Positions 9,961 through 18,404 of a stretch of DNA of 64,000 nt are shown in pieces. Made by a program: the position numbers and the translations under genes. The DNA is from Orlajensenia sp001423545 (GTDB taxonomy: Bacteria; Actinomycetota; Actinomycetes; Actinomycetales; Microbacteriaceae). The notes beneath the pieces are model-generated. The model did not search any database, was not told where the DNA came from, and saw nothing but the letters and a program-made list of their open reading frames with translations. Each line of letters begins with the position of its first letter. The stretch's first letter is position 1. The stretch covers positions 930,001-994,000 of the forward strand of contig LMOK01000002.1 of the NCBI GenBank assembly GCA_001423545.1, written 5' to 3'.

Positions 9961-10989
9961 GTGAGCCTCGTCAGTCTGCGCAACGTCACCAAGACCTACC
10001 CATCACCCGACAAGGGCGGTGAGCGGATCGTCGCCATCGACGACGTCTCTCTCGACATCGAGGCCGGCGACGTCTACGGCATCATCGGGTACTCCGGGGC
10101 GGGCAAGAGCACGCTCGTGCGGCTCATCAACGCCCTGGAGCCCGTGAGCGACGGCAGCGTGATCATCGACGGCGAGGAGCTCTCGGGGCGGCCGGAGCGG
10201 GAGCTCCGCTCCGTCCGCCTCGGGATCGGCATGATCTTCCAGCAGTTCAACCTGTTCAACGCGAAGAACGTGTGGAACAACGTCGCCTACCCCTTGAGGG
10301 TCGCCGGCTGGCCCAAGGACCGCATCGCCGCCAGGGTCGACGAGCTGCTCGACTTCGTGGGTCTCCGCGAGAAGGCCCGCAGCTACCCAGACCAGCTGTC
10401 GGGAGGGCAGAAGCAGCGCGTCGGCGTCGCCCGTGCGCTCGCGACCGAGCCGCGCATCCTGTTGGCAGACGAGGCCACCAGCGCCCTCGACCCCGAGACG
10501 ACGCAGGAGGTGCTCGCGCTGCTGAAGCGCGTGAACACCGAATTCGGAGTGACGATCGTCGTGATCACCCACGAGATGGACGTGATCCAGTCGATCGCCA
10601 CCAAGGTCGCCGTCATGGACGGCGGACGGGTCATCGAGAAGGGCGATGTGTTCGACGTCTTCTCCAATCCGCAGAACGCGTCGTCGCGGCGCTTCGTGTC
10701 GACAGTCATCAAGGGCATCCCGTCGCCCGCAGAGCTGGCCGTGCTGCAGGAGCGCCACATCGGGCGCATCGTCACCATCTCCTTCCGCGACGGCAACGCC
10801 GACCAGGCCGCGGTCTTCCTCGAGATCGTGAACGCCGGGGTCGCCTTCGAGCTCGTCTACGGCGGCATCAACGACATCCAGGGCCGCGCGTTCGGCCACC
10901 TCACGCTGGCGCTCCGCGGCGACGACGCGGCCATCGACACCGCCATCGTCCGCATCGGCCAGAGCACCCATGTGACGGAGGTGCGCTGA
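9961..10989 (+). CDS. metN: Methionine ABC transporter ATP-binding protein
   Basis: The 342-residue ATPase of the methionine importer. Walker A is GYSGAGKS (43-50), LSGGQ at 146-150 and Walker B precedes DEATSALD. The last 75 or so residues form the NIL domain found in MetN, which binds methionine and inhibits transport when internal methionine is high. The start is GTG at 9961. The stop overlaps the metI start (TGATG). Confidence 0.95.
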   Translation: MSLVSLRNVTKTYPSPDKGGERIVAIDDVSLDIEAGDVYGIIGYSGAGKSTLVRLINALEPVSDGSVIIDGEELSGRPERELRSVRLGIGMIFQQFNLFNAKNVWNNVAYPLRVAGWPKDRIAARVDELLDFVGLREKARSYPDQLSGGQKQRVGVARALATEPRILLADEATSALDPETTQEVLALLKRVNTEFGVTIVVITHEMDVIQSIATKVAVMDGGRVIEKGDVFDVFSNPQNASSRRFVSTVIKGIPSPAELAVLQERHIGRIVTISFRDGNADQAAVFLEIVNAGVAFELVYGGINDIQGRAFGHLTLALRGDDAAIDTAIVRIGQSTHVTEVR

Positions 10990-11648
10990 TGGATGCCCTG
11001 ATCGATCTCCAGGACGAGTTCTGGAAGGCGGCAGGCGAGACCCTGTACATGGTCTCGATCACCCTCCTCATCGGCGGTGCCGCCGGTCTGCTGATGGGGC
11101 TCGTGCTCTACGCCACGCGCGCGGGCAGCCTGCTGCCCAACAAGGCGATCTTCGTCGTGCTGAACGTCGTCATCAACTTCTTCCGCCCCATCCCGTTCAT
11201 CATCTTCATCGCCGCCGTGCAGCCGCTCTCGCGCATGATCATCGGCACCGGCATCGGCATCAACGCGGTCATCTTCGCGCTCTCGCTGGCGGCGTCGTTC
11301 GCCATCGCGCGCATCGTCGAGCAGAACCTCGTGACGGTCTCACCCGGCGTGATCGAGGCGGCGCGGTCGATGGGAGCCGGCCCGTACCGCATCCTCCGGA
11401 CCATCGTGATCCCCGAAGCGCTCGGCCCGCTCATCCTCGGCTACACCTTCATCTTCGTGGCGATCGTCGACATGTCGGCCGTGGCCGGCCTCATCGGAGG
11501 CGGCGGCCTGGGCTACTTCGCGCAGCTCTACGGGTACAGGCAGTTCGAGCCCGTCGTCACCTGGGCCGCCGTGCTGCTCATCGTCGTGTTCGTGCAGATC
11601 GCGCAGTTCGTCGGCAACAGGCTCGCGCGGGTGGCGCTGCGGCGCTGA
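10989..11648 (+). CDS. metI: Methionine ABC transporter permease
   Basis: A 219-residue membrane protein with about five spans. It contains the cytoplasmic EAA loop (EAARSMGAGPYRILRTIVIPEAL) pattern that docks on the ATPase, seen around residues 119-140. Its start overlaps the metN stop by one base, so translation is coupled. It completes the MetQNI system. Confidence 0.94.
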   Translation: MDALIDLQDEFWKAAGETLYMVSITLLIGGAAGLLMGLVLYATRAGSLLPNKAIFVVLNVVINFFRPIPFIIFIAAVQPLSRMIIGTGIGINAVIFALSLAASFAIARIVEQNLVTVSPGVIEAARSMGAGPYRILRTIVIPEALGPLILGYTFIFVAIVDMSAVAGLIGGGGLGYFAQLYGYRQFEPVVTWAAVLLIVVFVQIAQFVGNRLARVALRR

Positions 11649-11716
11649 GACGCTGACGCGGCCCCGACACGGACGTGCCAGGGTCGCCACGCACCGCAGC
11701 GCTCCGGCGCCGCTAC

Positions 11717-12235
11717 TCAGAAGTCGTAGCGATGCCGGATGTGGTTGCGGTCGTGACGTGCCTGCCAGAACTCGATCTCCCGCGGTCGCACGGCGTAGAC
11801 CTGCCACGTGGGGTTCGTCGCGGCGTCGGCGGCGGGGCGGGCCGCCCAGTCCGCTGCAGACACCTCGTCCGACAGCTCGACGGCATCGCCGGTCACCCGC
11901 ACCTGCCGGCCGAGCTCGGCCCAGAAGAAGTTCAGCGCGACGGCCGTGTTCTGCTCGAGCTCCCGGCCCTTGCGCGACAGCCTGGAGGTGGCGAACCACC
12001 ACCCGCTCGCGTCGATGTCCTTGAGGATGAGCATGCGCGACGACACCCGGGCGGCGGCATCCGTCGTCGCCAACGAGAAAGCATGGGGCTGGCGGATGCC
12101 GCGGACCACAGCGGCCTCGAGCCAGTCCCGGAACAGCTCGACGGGATCCGACGGCGCCGTCTCGGGATCGAACTCGGGGAGCTCGTCGGGGAAGTCGGGT
12201 AGGGCACGCAGCATCCGCCTGAAGGATTCACTCAC
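11717..12235 (-). CDS. pdxH: Pyridoxamine 5'-phosphate oxidase family protein (PdxH-like)
   Basis: A flavin-binding split-barrel protein of about 172 residues. RMLILKDID, WWFATSRLSRKGRELEQN and the C-terminal EIEFWQARHDRNHIRHRYDF pattern match PdxH, which oxidises pyridoxine/pyridoxamine phosphate to pyridoxal phosphate using FMN. It is shorter than the usual 200-220 residues, so a PhzG-like or other relative is possible. I chose the GTG at 12235 because TAAGGT ends seven bases upstream; an in-frame ATG at 12286 would add 17 residues without a binding site. Confidence 0.75.
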   Translation of the reverse strand: MSESFRRMLRALPDFPDELPEFDPETAPSDPVELFRDWLEAAVVRGIRQPHAFSLATTDAAARVSSRMLILKDIDASGWWFATSRLSRKGRELEQNTAVALNFFWAELGRQVRVTGDAVELSDEVSAADWAARPAADAATNPTWQVYAVRPREIEFWQARHDRNHIRHRYDF

Positions 12236-12334
12236 CTGCCTCACCTTATGGGGCTCGCCCCATGGCCGATCGAATGGATCACCCACCGCCGCACATTCAG
12301 CGTCATCCGTCGCTACGACACCCCGCGGCGGCGC

Positions 12335-12826
12335 TCAGTCGAAGTCGAGACTGAGCTTGCGGAGGAGCCCCGCCAGACGATCCTGGTCCGAGGCACTGAG
12401 GGTGTCGAGGAGATCGGCCTCGGCCTCGACCAACTGGGTGATGGCGGCATCGACCTGGTCGAGGCCGGCTGCGGTCATCACGACGAGCACGCCCCGCCCG
12501 TCGCGCGGGTCGGTCTGGCGGGTCACGAGCCCGAGGTCGACGAGCCTGTCGATGCGGTTCGTCATGGTGCCGCTGGAGACCAGGGTCTGCTGCAGCAGCT
12601 GCTTGGGGGAGAGCTGGTAGGGAGCTCCGGCTCGGCGGAGCGCCGAGAGCACGTCGAACTCCCACGACTCGAGTCCGGCGCGCGAGAAGGCGCTGCGACG
12701 CTCGCGGTCGAGGTGCTTCGCGAGCCTGCCGACGCGCGAGAGCACCTGCAGGGGGGAGAAATCGAGATCGGGGCGCTCGCGTCCCCACGCATCCACGATG
12801 CGGTCGACCTCGTCATTGCTCGGCAT
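12335..12826 (-). CDS. MarR family transcriptional regulator
   Basis: A winged-helix protein of 163 residues. The helix-turn-helix region (SPKQLLQQTLVSSGTMTNRI) and the wing (DPRDGRGVLVVMTAAG) with its D-x-R-D-x-R pattern are typical of MarR. Such proteins usually repress efflux or aromatic-compound genes and respond to small phenolic ligands. No target gene is obvious; the neighbours are pdxH-like and tRNA-Gln/glmU. The ATG at 12826 has GATAAT six bases upstream, suggesting a leaderless transcript. Confidence 0.88.
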   Translation of the reverse strand: MPSNDEVDRIVDAWGRERPDLDFSPLQVLSRVGRLAKHLDRERRSAFSRAGLESWEFDVLSALRRAGAPYQLSPKQLLQQTLVSSGTMTNRIDRLVDLGLVTRQTDPRDGRGVLVVMTAAGLDQVDAAITQLVEAEADLLDTLSASDQDRLAGLLRKLSLDFD

Positions 12827-12923
12827 GGCTCCATTATCCCGTTCGGATGCCGCCCGGCGCGTCACGGCCACGGCATCCGTTCTGGCAGACTGGAGGGCGC
12901 GTTGGACCAGCGGTCAGGCGTGG

Positions 12924-12995
12924 TCCGCCGTGGTGTAATGGCAGCACGACAGCCTTTGGAGCTGTTAGGTCCAGGTTCGAGTCCTGGCGGCGGAG
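12924..12995 (+). tRNA. tRNA-Gln (anticodon TTG)
   Basis: A complete cloverleaf can be drawn: acceptor TCCGCCG/CGGCGGA, anticodon stem ACAGC/GCTGT around loop CTTTGGA (anticodon TTG, reading CAA/CAG), and T stem CCAGG/CCTGG around TTCGAGT. The discriminator base is G. The CCA end is not encoded. It lies 28 bases before glmU, the same neighbourhood seen in many actinobacteria. Confidence 0.97.
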
Positions 12996-13023
12996 CCCTT
13001 CGAAACACACCAGGGGAGACACC

Positions 13024-14460
13024 ATGACCGACCAGAACCTCGCGATCGTCGTGCTCGCCGCCGGCCAGGGCACGCGGATGAAGTCGTCGCTGCCGAAGCT
13101 GCTGCATCCGCTCGGCGGCATGCCGATCGTCTCGCACGTGCTCGCGACGGCCCGCAAGCTCGACGCGGCCCACGTGATCAGCGTCGTGCGCTACGAGCGC
13201 GACCGCGTCGCCGCCGTGATCGGCGTCGACATGCCCGAGAGCGTCATCGTCGACCAGGACGAGGTGGCGGGCACCGGTCGCGCCGTGGAGCTTGCGATCG
13301 AGGCGCTTCCCGCCGGATTCTCGGGCGAGGTGCTCGTGGTGAACGGCGACGTCCCGCTGCTCGACGCCGACACCCTCGGCCGCTTCATCGAGGCGCACAG
13401 GAACGATGCCGCCGCCGCGAGCGTCATGTCGCTGTTCCCGCCCGATGTCACGGGTTACGGCCGTATCGTGCGCACCGACGCCGGCGCCTTCGACCGCATC
13501 GTCGAGCAGAAGGACGCGACGGAGGCCGAGCGCGCCATCGGCGAGGCCAACGCCGGCATCTACGTCTTCGGAGTGAACGAGCTGCGCGACCAGCTCGCCC
13601 ACGTGACGACCGACAACGCGCAGGGCGAGAAGTACCTCACCGACGTCATCGGACTGCTGCGCGCCGCGGGCAGCGAGGTCGCGGCCGTCCCCGTCGACGA
13701 GGCGTGGCTCGTGGCCGGTATCAACGACCGCGCCCAGCTGTCCGAGGCCGCACTGCAGCTGAACGCGCTCATCGTGCGCGGCTGGCAGCTGGCCGGAGTC
13801 ACCATCCAGGACCCGGCGACCACGTGGATCGACGTGAAGGCGACGCTCGCCCCCGACGTCACGGTGAAGCCCGGAACGCAGATCCTCGGGGCATCCGTCA
13901 TCGCCACCGGAGCCGTGATCGGCCCCGACACCACTCTGGTCGACACCGAGGTGGGCGAGGGAGCGACGGTCAAGCGAACGGATGCGACCCTCAGCGTGAT
14001 CGAGGCCGGCGCGACGGTCGGCCCGTTCTCGTACCTGCGCCCCGGCACCATCCTCGGCGCCGACGGCAAGATCGGCGCCTTCGTCGAGACCAAGAACGCG
14101 AACATCGGCGTCGGAAGCAAGGTCCCGCACCTCTCCTACGTCGGCGACGCGACGATCGGCGAGGGCTCGAACATCGGCGCCGGGTCGATCTTCGCCAACT
14201 ACGACGGCGTCGAGAAGAACCGCTCCGAAGTGGGTTCCCACGTTCGTACGGGGTCGCACGGCGTCTTCGTCGCCCCCGTTAGGATTGGTGACGGAGCGTA
14301 CACCGGCGCCGGAACGGTCGTCCGAAAGGATGTCCCGCCCGGAGCCCTCGCCATCTCGGTCGCGCAGCAGCGCAACCTCGACGGGTGGGTCAGCCGGAAG
14401 CGTCCCGGAACGGCCGCCGATGCGGCGGCCCAGGCCGCCACCCCGGCGTCAGATGACTAG
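13024..14460 (+). CDS. glmU: Bifunctional UDP-N-acetylglucosamine diphosphorylase/glucosamine-1-phosphate N-acetyltransferase
   Basis: A 478-residue two-domain enzyme making UDP-GlcNAc for peptidoglycan. The N-terminal uridylyltransferase domain starts with LAAGQGTRMKSSLPK (11-25), and the GDVPLLD segment is its metal site. From about residue 260 the protein becomes a left-handed beta-helix of hexapeptide repeats, the acetyltransferase domain, with YVGDATIGEGSNIGAG in the active-site region. The ATG at 13024 is preceded by GGGGAG. prs follows after 34 bases, a widely conserved glmU-prs pair. Confidence 0.97.
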   Translation: MTDQNLAIVVLAAGQGTRMKSSLPKLLHPLGGMPIVSHVLATARKLDAAHVISVVRYERDRVAAVIGVDMPESVIVDQDEVAGTGRAVELAIEALPAGFSGEVLVVNGDVPLLDADTLGRFIEAHRNDAAAASVMSLFPPDVTGYGRIVRTDAGAFDRIVEQKDATEAERAIGEANAGIYVFGVNELRDQLAHVTTDNAQGEKYLTDVIGLLRAAGSEVAAVPVDEAWLVAGINDRAQLSEAALQLNALIVRGWQLAGVTIQDPATTWIDVKATLAPDVTVKPGTQILGASVIATGAVIGPDTTLVDTEVGEGATVKRTDATLSVIEAGATVGPFSYLRPGTILGADGKIGAFVETKNANIGVGSKVPHLSYVGDATIGEGSNIGAGSIFANYDGVEKNRSEVGSHVRTGSHGVFVAPVRIGDGAYTGAGTVVRKDVPPGALAISVAQQRNLDGWVSRKRPGTAADAAAQAATPASDD

Positions 14461-14494
14461 CGGTCACCGTACCGTCGAGCAGAGCGGAGTCCGA

Positions 14495-15472
14495 GTGTCC
14501 GGAATCAATATCACCGGCCAGAAGCACCTCGTCCTCGTGTCGGGGCGAGCGCATCCGCAGCTCGCTGCCGACATCGCGGCCGAACTCGGCAGCGAGCTCA
14601 TCCCGACGGATGCCCGCACCTTCGCCAACGGCGAGATCTACGCGCGCTTCGACGAGAGCGTTCGCGGGTGCGACGCCTTCGTGATCCAGTCGCACACCTC
14701 TCCCATCAACGAGTGGCTCATGGAGCAGCTCATCATGGTCGACGCCCTCAAGCGCGCCTCCGCGAAGCGCATCACCGTCGTCTCGCCGTTCTACCCCTAC
14801 GCCCGCCAGGACAAGAAGGGCCGCGGCCGCGAGCCGATCAGCGCCCGACTCGTGGCCGACCTGTACAAGGCCGCCGGCGCGGACCGCATCATGAGCGTCG
14901 ACCTGCACGCCGCCCAGATCCAGGGCTTCTTCGACGGCCCCGTCGACCACCTCTTCGCCATGCCCGTGCTGCTCGAGCACTTCCAGTCCAAGCTCGATCC
15001 GGCCACCCTCACCGTGGTCTCGCCCGACATGGGCCGCGTGCGCGTCGCCGACATCTGGAGCGACAAGCTCGGCGTTCCCCTCGCCATCATCCACAAGCGC
15101 CGCGACCCGCTGGTGCCGAACCAGGTCTCGGTGCACGAGATCGTCGGTGAGGTCAACGGCCGCGTCTGCCTGCTCGTCGACGACCTGATCGACACCGGTC
15201 GCACCATCGTGAAGGCCGCCGAGGCCCTGAAGGCCGCAGGCGCCATCGGCGTCGTCGTCGCCGCGACTCACGCCGTCTTCAGCGACCCGGCGACGCAGAT
15301 CCTGCAGAGCGACGCCGTCGACGAGGTCGTCGTCACCGACACGCTGCCGGTGCCCGAGGAGAAGCGCTTCGACAAGCTCACGATCCTGCCGATCGCGCCG
15401 CTGCTCGCCCAGGCCATCGACGCCGTCTTCAACGACGAGTCGGTCACGTCAATGTTCGACGGCGCCGCGTAG
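14495..15472 (+). CDS. prs: Ribose-phosphate diphosphokinase
   Basis: A 325-residue enzyme making PRPP from ribose 5-phosphate and ATP for purine, pyrimidine, histidine and tryptophan synthesis. The PRPP-binding loop VDDLIDTG is at 228-235 and the flexible loop FYPYARQDKKGRGREPIS near 105. The GTG at 14495 has GGAG upstream and gives the usual N terminus (about ten residues before the first strand). Confidence 0.97.
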   Translation: MSGINITGQKHLVLVSGRAHPQLAADIAAELGSELIPTDARTFANGEIYARFDESVRGCDAFVIQSHTSPINEWLMEQLIMVDALKRASAKRITVVSPFYPYARQDKKGRGREPISARLVADLYKAAGADRIMSVDLHAAQIQGFFDGPVDHLFAMPVLLEHFQSKLDPATLTVVSPDMGRVRVADIWSDKLGVPLAIIHKRRDPLVPNQVSVHEIVGEVNGRVCLLVDDLIDTGRTIVKAAEALKAAGAIGVVVAATHAVFSDPATQILQSDAVDEVVVTDTLPVPEEKRFDKLTILPIAPLLAQAIDAVFNDESVTSMFDGAA

Positions 15473-15493
15473 GGAGCAACCGGGCGGACCCGC

Positions 15494-16234
15494 TCAGCCC
15501 CAGGCGTCGTCGGGAGCCTTGACGACGTCTGCGGGTCGAGAGCTCCAGTGCGAGCCGTTCGCGTAGTGGCTCGACGCCCACGGCGACGCCCAGATGGCCG
15601 CCTCGATCTCGCCCGTCGGGGCCGAGGCCGCCAAGCCCGCGGCGATGGCGGTGTAGCCCGAATTGCGGTGCAGGGCGTCGGCGCAGTTCTCCGCCGCCGT
15701 CACCAGCGAGTCGTAGCTGCCCAGACCGCTTCCGCCGCCGGAGCCCCACCCGTTGTTCAACGGGTTGTTGCGGTTCCACCAGTTGTCGACGCCGTTCTCC
15801 TGGCGCATCCACCGGGTGATGACCGTGATGTTGCTCTCGGTGGTCGGCCAGCCGGCGAAGACCAGCACGAGTTTCGCCCAGTCGTAGTTGGTGCCGTTCG
15901 CCGCGAGAGTCTGGGCGCCGTCGGTGGCGGTGTAGCCGTCGCGCACGACCGAGATGTCCGGAACCGTTCCGTCGACGGTGAGCGACTGTGCCGGTAGCTC
16001 GGCCGCGCTCGACTGCGCCGCCGTCTGGGCCGTCTCCGCGGCGCTCGGGAGCGGCGGGGGAGCCATCATCATGGCGGCGCCCCAGGCGATCACGGCCAGA
16101 GCCGCCGGGATCGCCATCCGATTGCGCGGATGCAGACGCTGCGCCGACGCCGACGCCGACGCCGGTGCAGGCGCAGCACGTCGCGTCGCGGAGTGCCGCG
16201 ACGGGGGACGAGGACGGATGCGTTCGGGGGTCAT
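15494..16234 (-). CDS. Membrane-anchored or secreted lysozyme-like protein
   Basis: A 246-residue protein with a basic, Ala/Pro-rich cytoplasmic N terminus (1-38), one hydrophobic segment (about 40-58), and an exported domain. That domain has ITRWMRQENG, RNNPLNN and a spaced GYTAIAAGL pattern, which recalls lysozyme-like hydrolase domains of phage and bacterial endolysins with a catalytic Glu near an NPLN motif. The likely role is peptidoglycan cleavage outside the membrane, but the exact family was not confirmed. It is convergent with prs. Confidence 0.6.
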   Translation of the reverse strand: MTPERIRPRPPSRHSATRRAAPAPASASASAQRLHPRNRMAIPAALAVIAWGAAMMMAPPPLPSAAETAQTAAQSSAAELPAQSLTVDGTVPDISVVRDGYTATDGAQTLAANGTNYDWAKLVLVFAGWPTTESNITVITRWMRQENGVDNWWNRNNPLNNGWGSGGGSGLGSYDSLVTAAENCADALHRNSGYTAIAAGLAASAPTGEIEAAIWASPWASSHYANGSHWSSRPADVVKAPDDAWG

Positions 16235-16282
16235 GGGCCTTCGGGCGAGGGTAGCAGGGCGGCCTGAACACGGCCCCGGCGC

Positions 16283-16288
16283 TACTGT
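16283..16288 (+). promoter_or_regulatory. -10 element of the acyl-CoA ligase gene
   Basis: TACTGT is six bases before the GTG start at 16295. The intervening AAAGGGG could act as a weak ribosome binding site if transcription starts further upstream. Confidence 0.45.
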
Positions 16289-16294
16289 AAAGGG

Positions 16295-17992
16295 GTGATC
16301 ACGACCCCACGCCCCTGGCTCGACTCGTACGCCGAGGGCGTGCCCCACGACATCGACCTGCCCGACGGTTCGCTGTACGACATGCTCGCCGCCTCGGTGC
16401 GGCAGTATCCCGACAACGTCGCGCTCGAGTTCTTCGGCCGCACGACCACCTACGCCGAGCTCGGTGCCCAGGTCGACCGCGCCGCAGAGGGGCTGCGCCT
16501 GCTCGGCGTGCAGAAGGGCGACACCGTCGCCCTGGTGCTCCCGAACTGCCCCCAGCACGTCGCCGCGTTCTACGCCGTGCTGAGGCTCGGCGCCATCGTG
16601 ATCGAGCACAACCCGCTCTACACGCCGCGTGAGCTGCGGCACCAGTTCGAGGATCACGGCGCCACCGTCGTCATCGCGTGGAACAAGGTCGTCGCCACCA
16701 TCCAGGCCTTTCCATCCGATGTCGCGGTCGAGACGATCATCTCCATCGACGTGACCAGGGCCATGCCCTTCCTCACCCGCACGGCCCTCAAGCTGCCCGT
16801 CGCCAAGGCACGCGAGTCGCGGGACGCCCTCACCACGAAGGTGCGCGGCACGACGTCGTGGGAGGAGCTGCTGAAGGCGTCGCCCGTCGACGAGCACATC
16901 GTGGCGCCATCCGTCGACGATGTCGCCCTCATCCAGTACACGAGCGGCACCACCGGCAACCCGAAGGGCGCAACCCTCACGCACCTCAACCTGGCCGCCA
17001 ACGCGGCCCAGTCGCGTGCCTGGGTGCCCACGATCGAGCGCGGAACCAGCGTGGTCTACGCGGTGCTGCCGATGTTCCACGCGTACGGTCTCACCCTCTG
17101 CCTCACCTTCGCGATGAGCATGGGATCCCGGTTGGTGCTGTTCCCCAAGTTCGACCCCGACCTGGTGCTGGCCGTCATGAAGAAGCATCCGGCGACCTTC
17201 CTTCCCGCCGTGCCTCCCATCTACGAGCGCCTGCGGCAGGCCGCCGAGAAGGAGGGGGTGTCGCTGGCCGGCATCCAGATCGCCATCTCGGGCGCGATGC
17301 CGCTCTCGGCCGAGGTCGTCGAGCCGTGGGAGGCGCTCACGGGCGGCTACCTCGTCGAGGGCTACGGCCTCTCGGAGACGTCTCCCGTGCTGATGGCCAA
17401 CCCCGTCGCTCCCACCCGGAAGGCCGGAACCGTCGGACTCCCGTTGTCATCGACCGAGGTTCGGGTCGTCGACCCGGAGGATCCGACGCACGACCGGGGC
17501 ACCGATGAGGAGGGCGAGCTGATCGTGCGCGGACCCCAGGTCTTCTCCGGCTACTGGAGGAAGCCCGACGAGAGTGCCGCCGTGTTCGTTCCGGCGACGG
17601 ATGGCGGTGCCGACTGGTTCCGCACCGGGGACATCGTGGCGCTCGACTCCGACGGCTTCGTGCGGATCGTCGACCGCATCAAGGAGCTCATCATCACCGG
17701 CGGCTTCAACGTGGCACCGAGCGAGGTCGAGGAGGCGTTGCGCACGCACCCCGACGTCGTCGACGCCGCCGTGGTGGGTCTGCCCGATGTGCACAGTGGT
17801 GAGAAGGTCGTGGCCGCCGTCGTGCTGCGGGAGGGCGCGGAACTCGACGAGCAGTCCATCCGCGACCTCGCCCGCGACCAGCTCACCGCCTACAAGGTGC
17901 CGAAGCGCATCGTGGCCGTCGACGAGCTGCCGAAGTCGCTCATCGGCAAGGTCATCCGCCGTCAGGTGCGCGATCAGCTGCTGAACGGCTGA
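16295..17992 (+). CDS. Long-chain fatty acid--CoA ligase (AMP-binding)
   Basis: A 565-residue adenylate-forming enzyme that activates a carboxylic acid, probably a fatty acid, to its CoA thioester. The AMP-binding loop YTSGTTGNPKGA is at 215-226, the GYGLSETSP motif and the hinge motif WFRTGDI are present, and a C-terminal catalytic lysine lies in SLIGKVIRR. The length and hinge region match FadD-type ligases, but chain length cannot be told from the sequence. It stands alone, with a convergent small gene behind it. Confidence 0.88.
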   Translation: MITTPRPWLDSYAEGVPHDIDLPDGSLYDMLAASVRQYPDNVALEFFGRTTTYAELGAQVDRAAEGLRLLGVQKGDTVALVLPNCPQHVAAFYAVLRLGAIVIEHNPLYTPRELRHQFEDHGATVVIAWNKVVATIQAFPSDVAVETIISIDVTRAMPFLTRTALKLPVAKARESRDALTTKVRGTTSWEELLKASPVDEHIVAPSVDDVALIQYTSGTTGNPKGATLTHLNLAANAAQSRAWVPTIERGTSVVYAVLPMFHAYGLTLCLTFAMSMGSRLVLFPKFDPDLVLAVMKKHPATFLPAVPPIYERLRQAAEKEGVSLAGIQIAISGAMPLSAEVVEPWEALTGGYLVEGYGLSETSPVLMANPVAPTRKAGTVGLPLSSTEVRVVDPEDPTHDRGTDEEGELIVRGPQVFSGYWRKPDESAAVFVPATDGGADWFRTGDIVALDSDGFVRIVDRIKELIITGGFNVAPSEVEEALRTHPDVVDAAVVGLPDVHSGEKVVAAVVLREGAELDEQSIRDLARDQLTAYKVPKRIVAVDELPKSLIGKVIRRQVRDQLLNG

Positions 17993-17993
17993 G

Positions 17994-18356
17994 TCAGGCG
18001 GTCTGACCCGGCATGTGCGGCGCCGAGGGGATGAGGCCGAGCGAACCGAGGTACTCCTTCGGTCCGCTGGTGCTCACGGCGTAGCACTGCCAGCCCGGGC
18101 CGCCGGCCGCGAACAACTCGAAACCGACGGATGAACCGCCGGCATCCGGCCGAAGATAGGCGGCGTAGGTCGCGCAGGCGCGTGAGGCCGTGCCCTGGGC
18201 GACGCCCCAGGTCACCAGGATTCCCGGCAGCACGAGTGCGACGATGCCGACCCAGACGACGGCGCGCAGCATGCGGCCGCGACGGGCGCCGAGCGGGGGA
18301 CGACCGGAATCGTCGTCGTCCTCGTCGGAGCCCAGCAGCTCCGGATGCGTCGTCAT
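17994..18356 (-). CDS. Hypothetical single-pass membrane protein
   Basis: A 120-residue protein I do not recognise. It has an acidic N-terminal stretch (DEDDDD), an arginine-rich stop, one hydrophobic span (about 29-52) and a C-terminal domain with two cysteines (ACATYAAY and WQCYAV) that could form a disulfide outside the membrane. The ATG at 18356 has TAGGGT seven bases upstream. It is divergent from the APC permease gene, whose start is only 48 bases away. Confidence 0.6.
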   Translation of the reverse strand: MTTHPELLGSDEDDDDSGRPPLGARRGRMLRAVVWVGIVALVLPGILVTWGVAQGTASRACATYAAYLRPDAGGSSVGFELFAAGGPGWQCYAVSTSGPKEYLGSLGLIPSAPHMPGQTA

Positions 18357-18363
18357 AGGGGCG

Positions 18364-18397
18364 ACCCTAACAAACGTTCACGCCCGATCGCTAAGGT
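18364..18397. promoter_or_regulatory. Divergent leaderless promoter pair
   Basis: On the minus strand TAGGGT (18369-18364) is seven bases before the small membrane protein's ATG. On the plus strand TAAGGT (18392-18397) is seven bases before the permease GTG. The two -10 boxes are less than 25 bases apart, so the promoters must share upstream DNA. Confidence 0.55.
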
Positions 18398-18404
18398 CAC
18401 TCGG

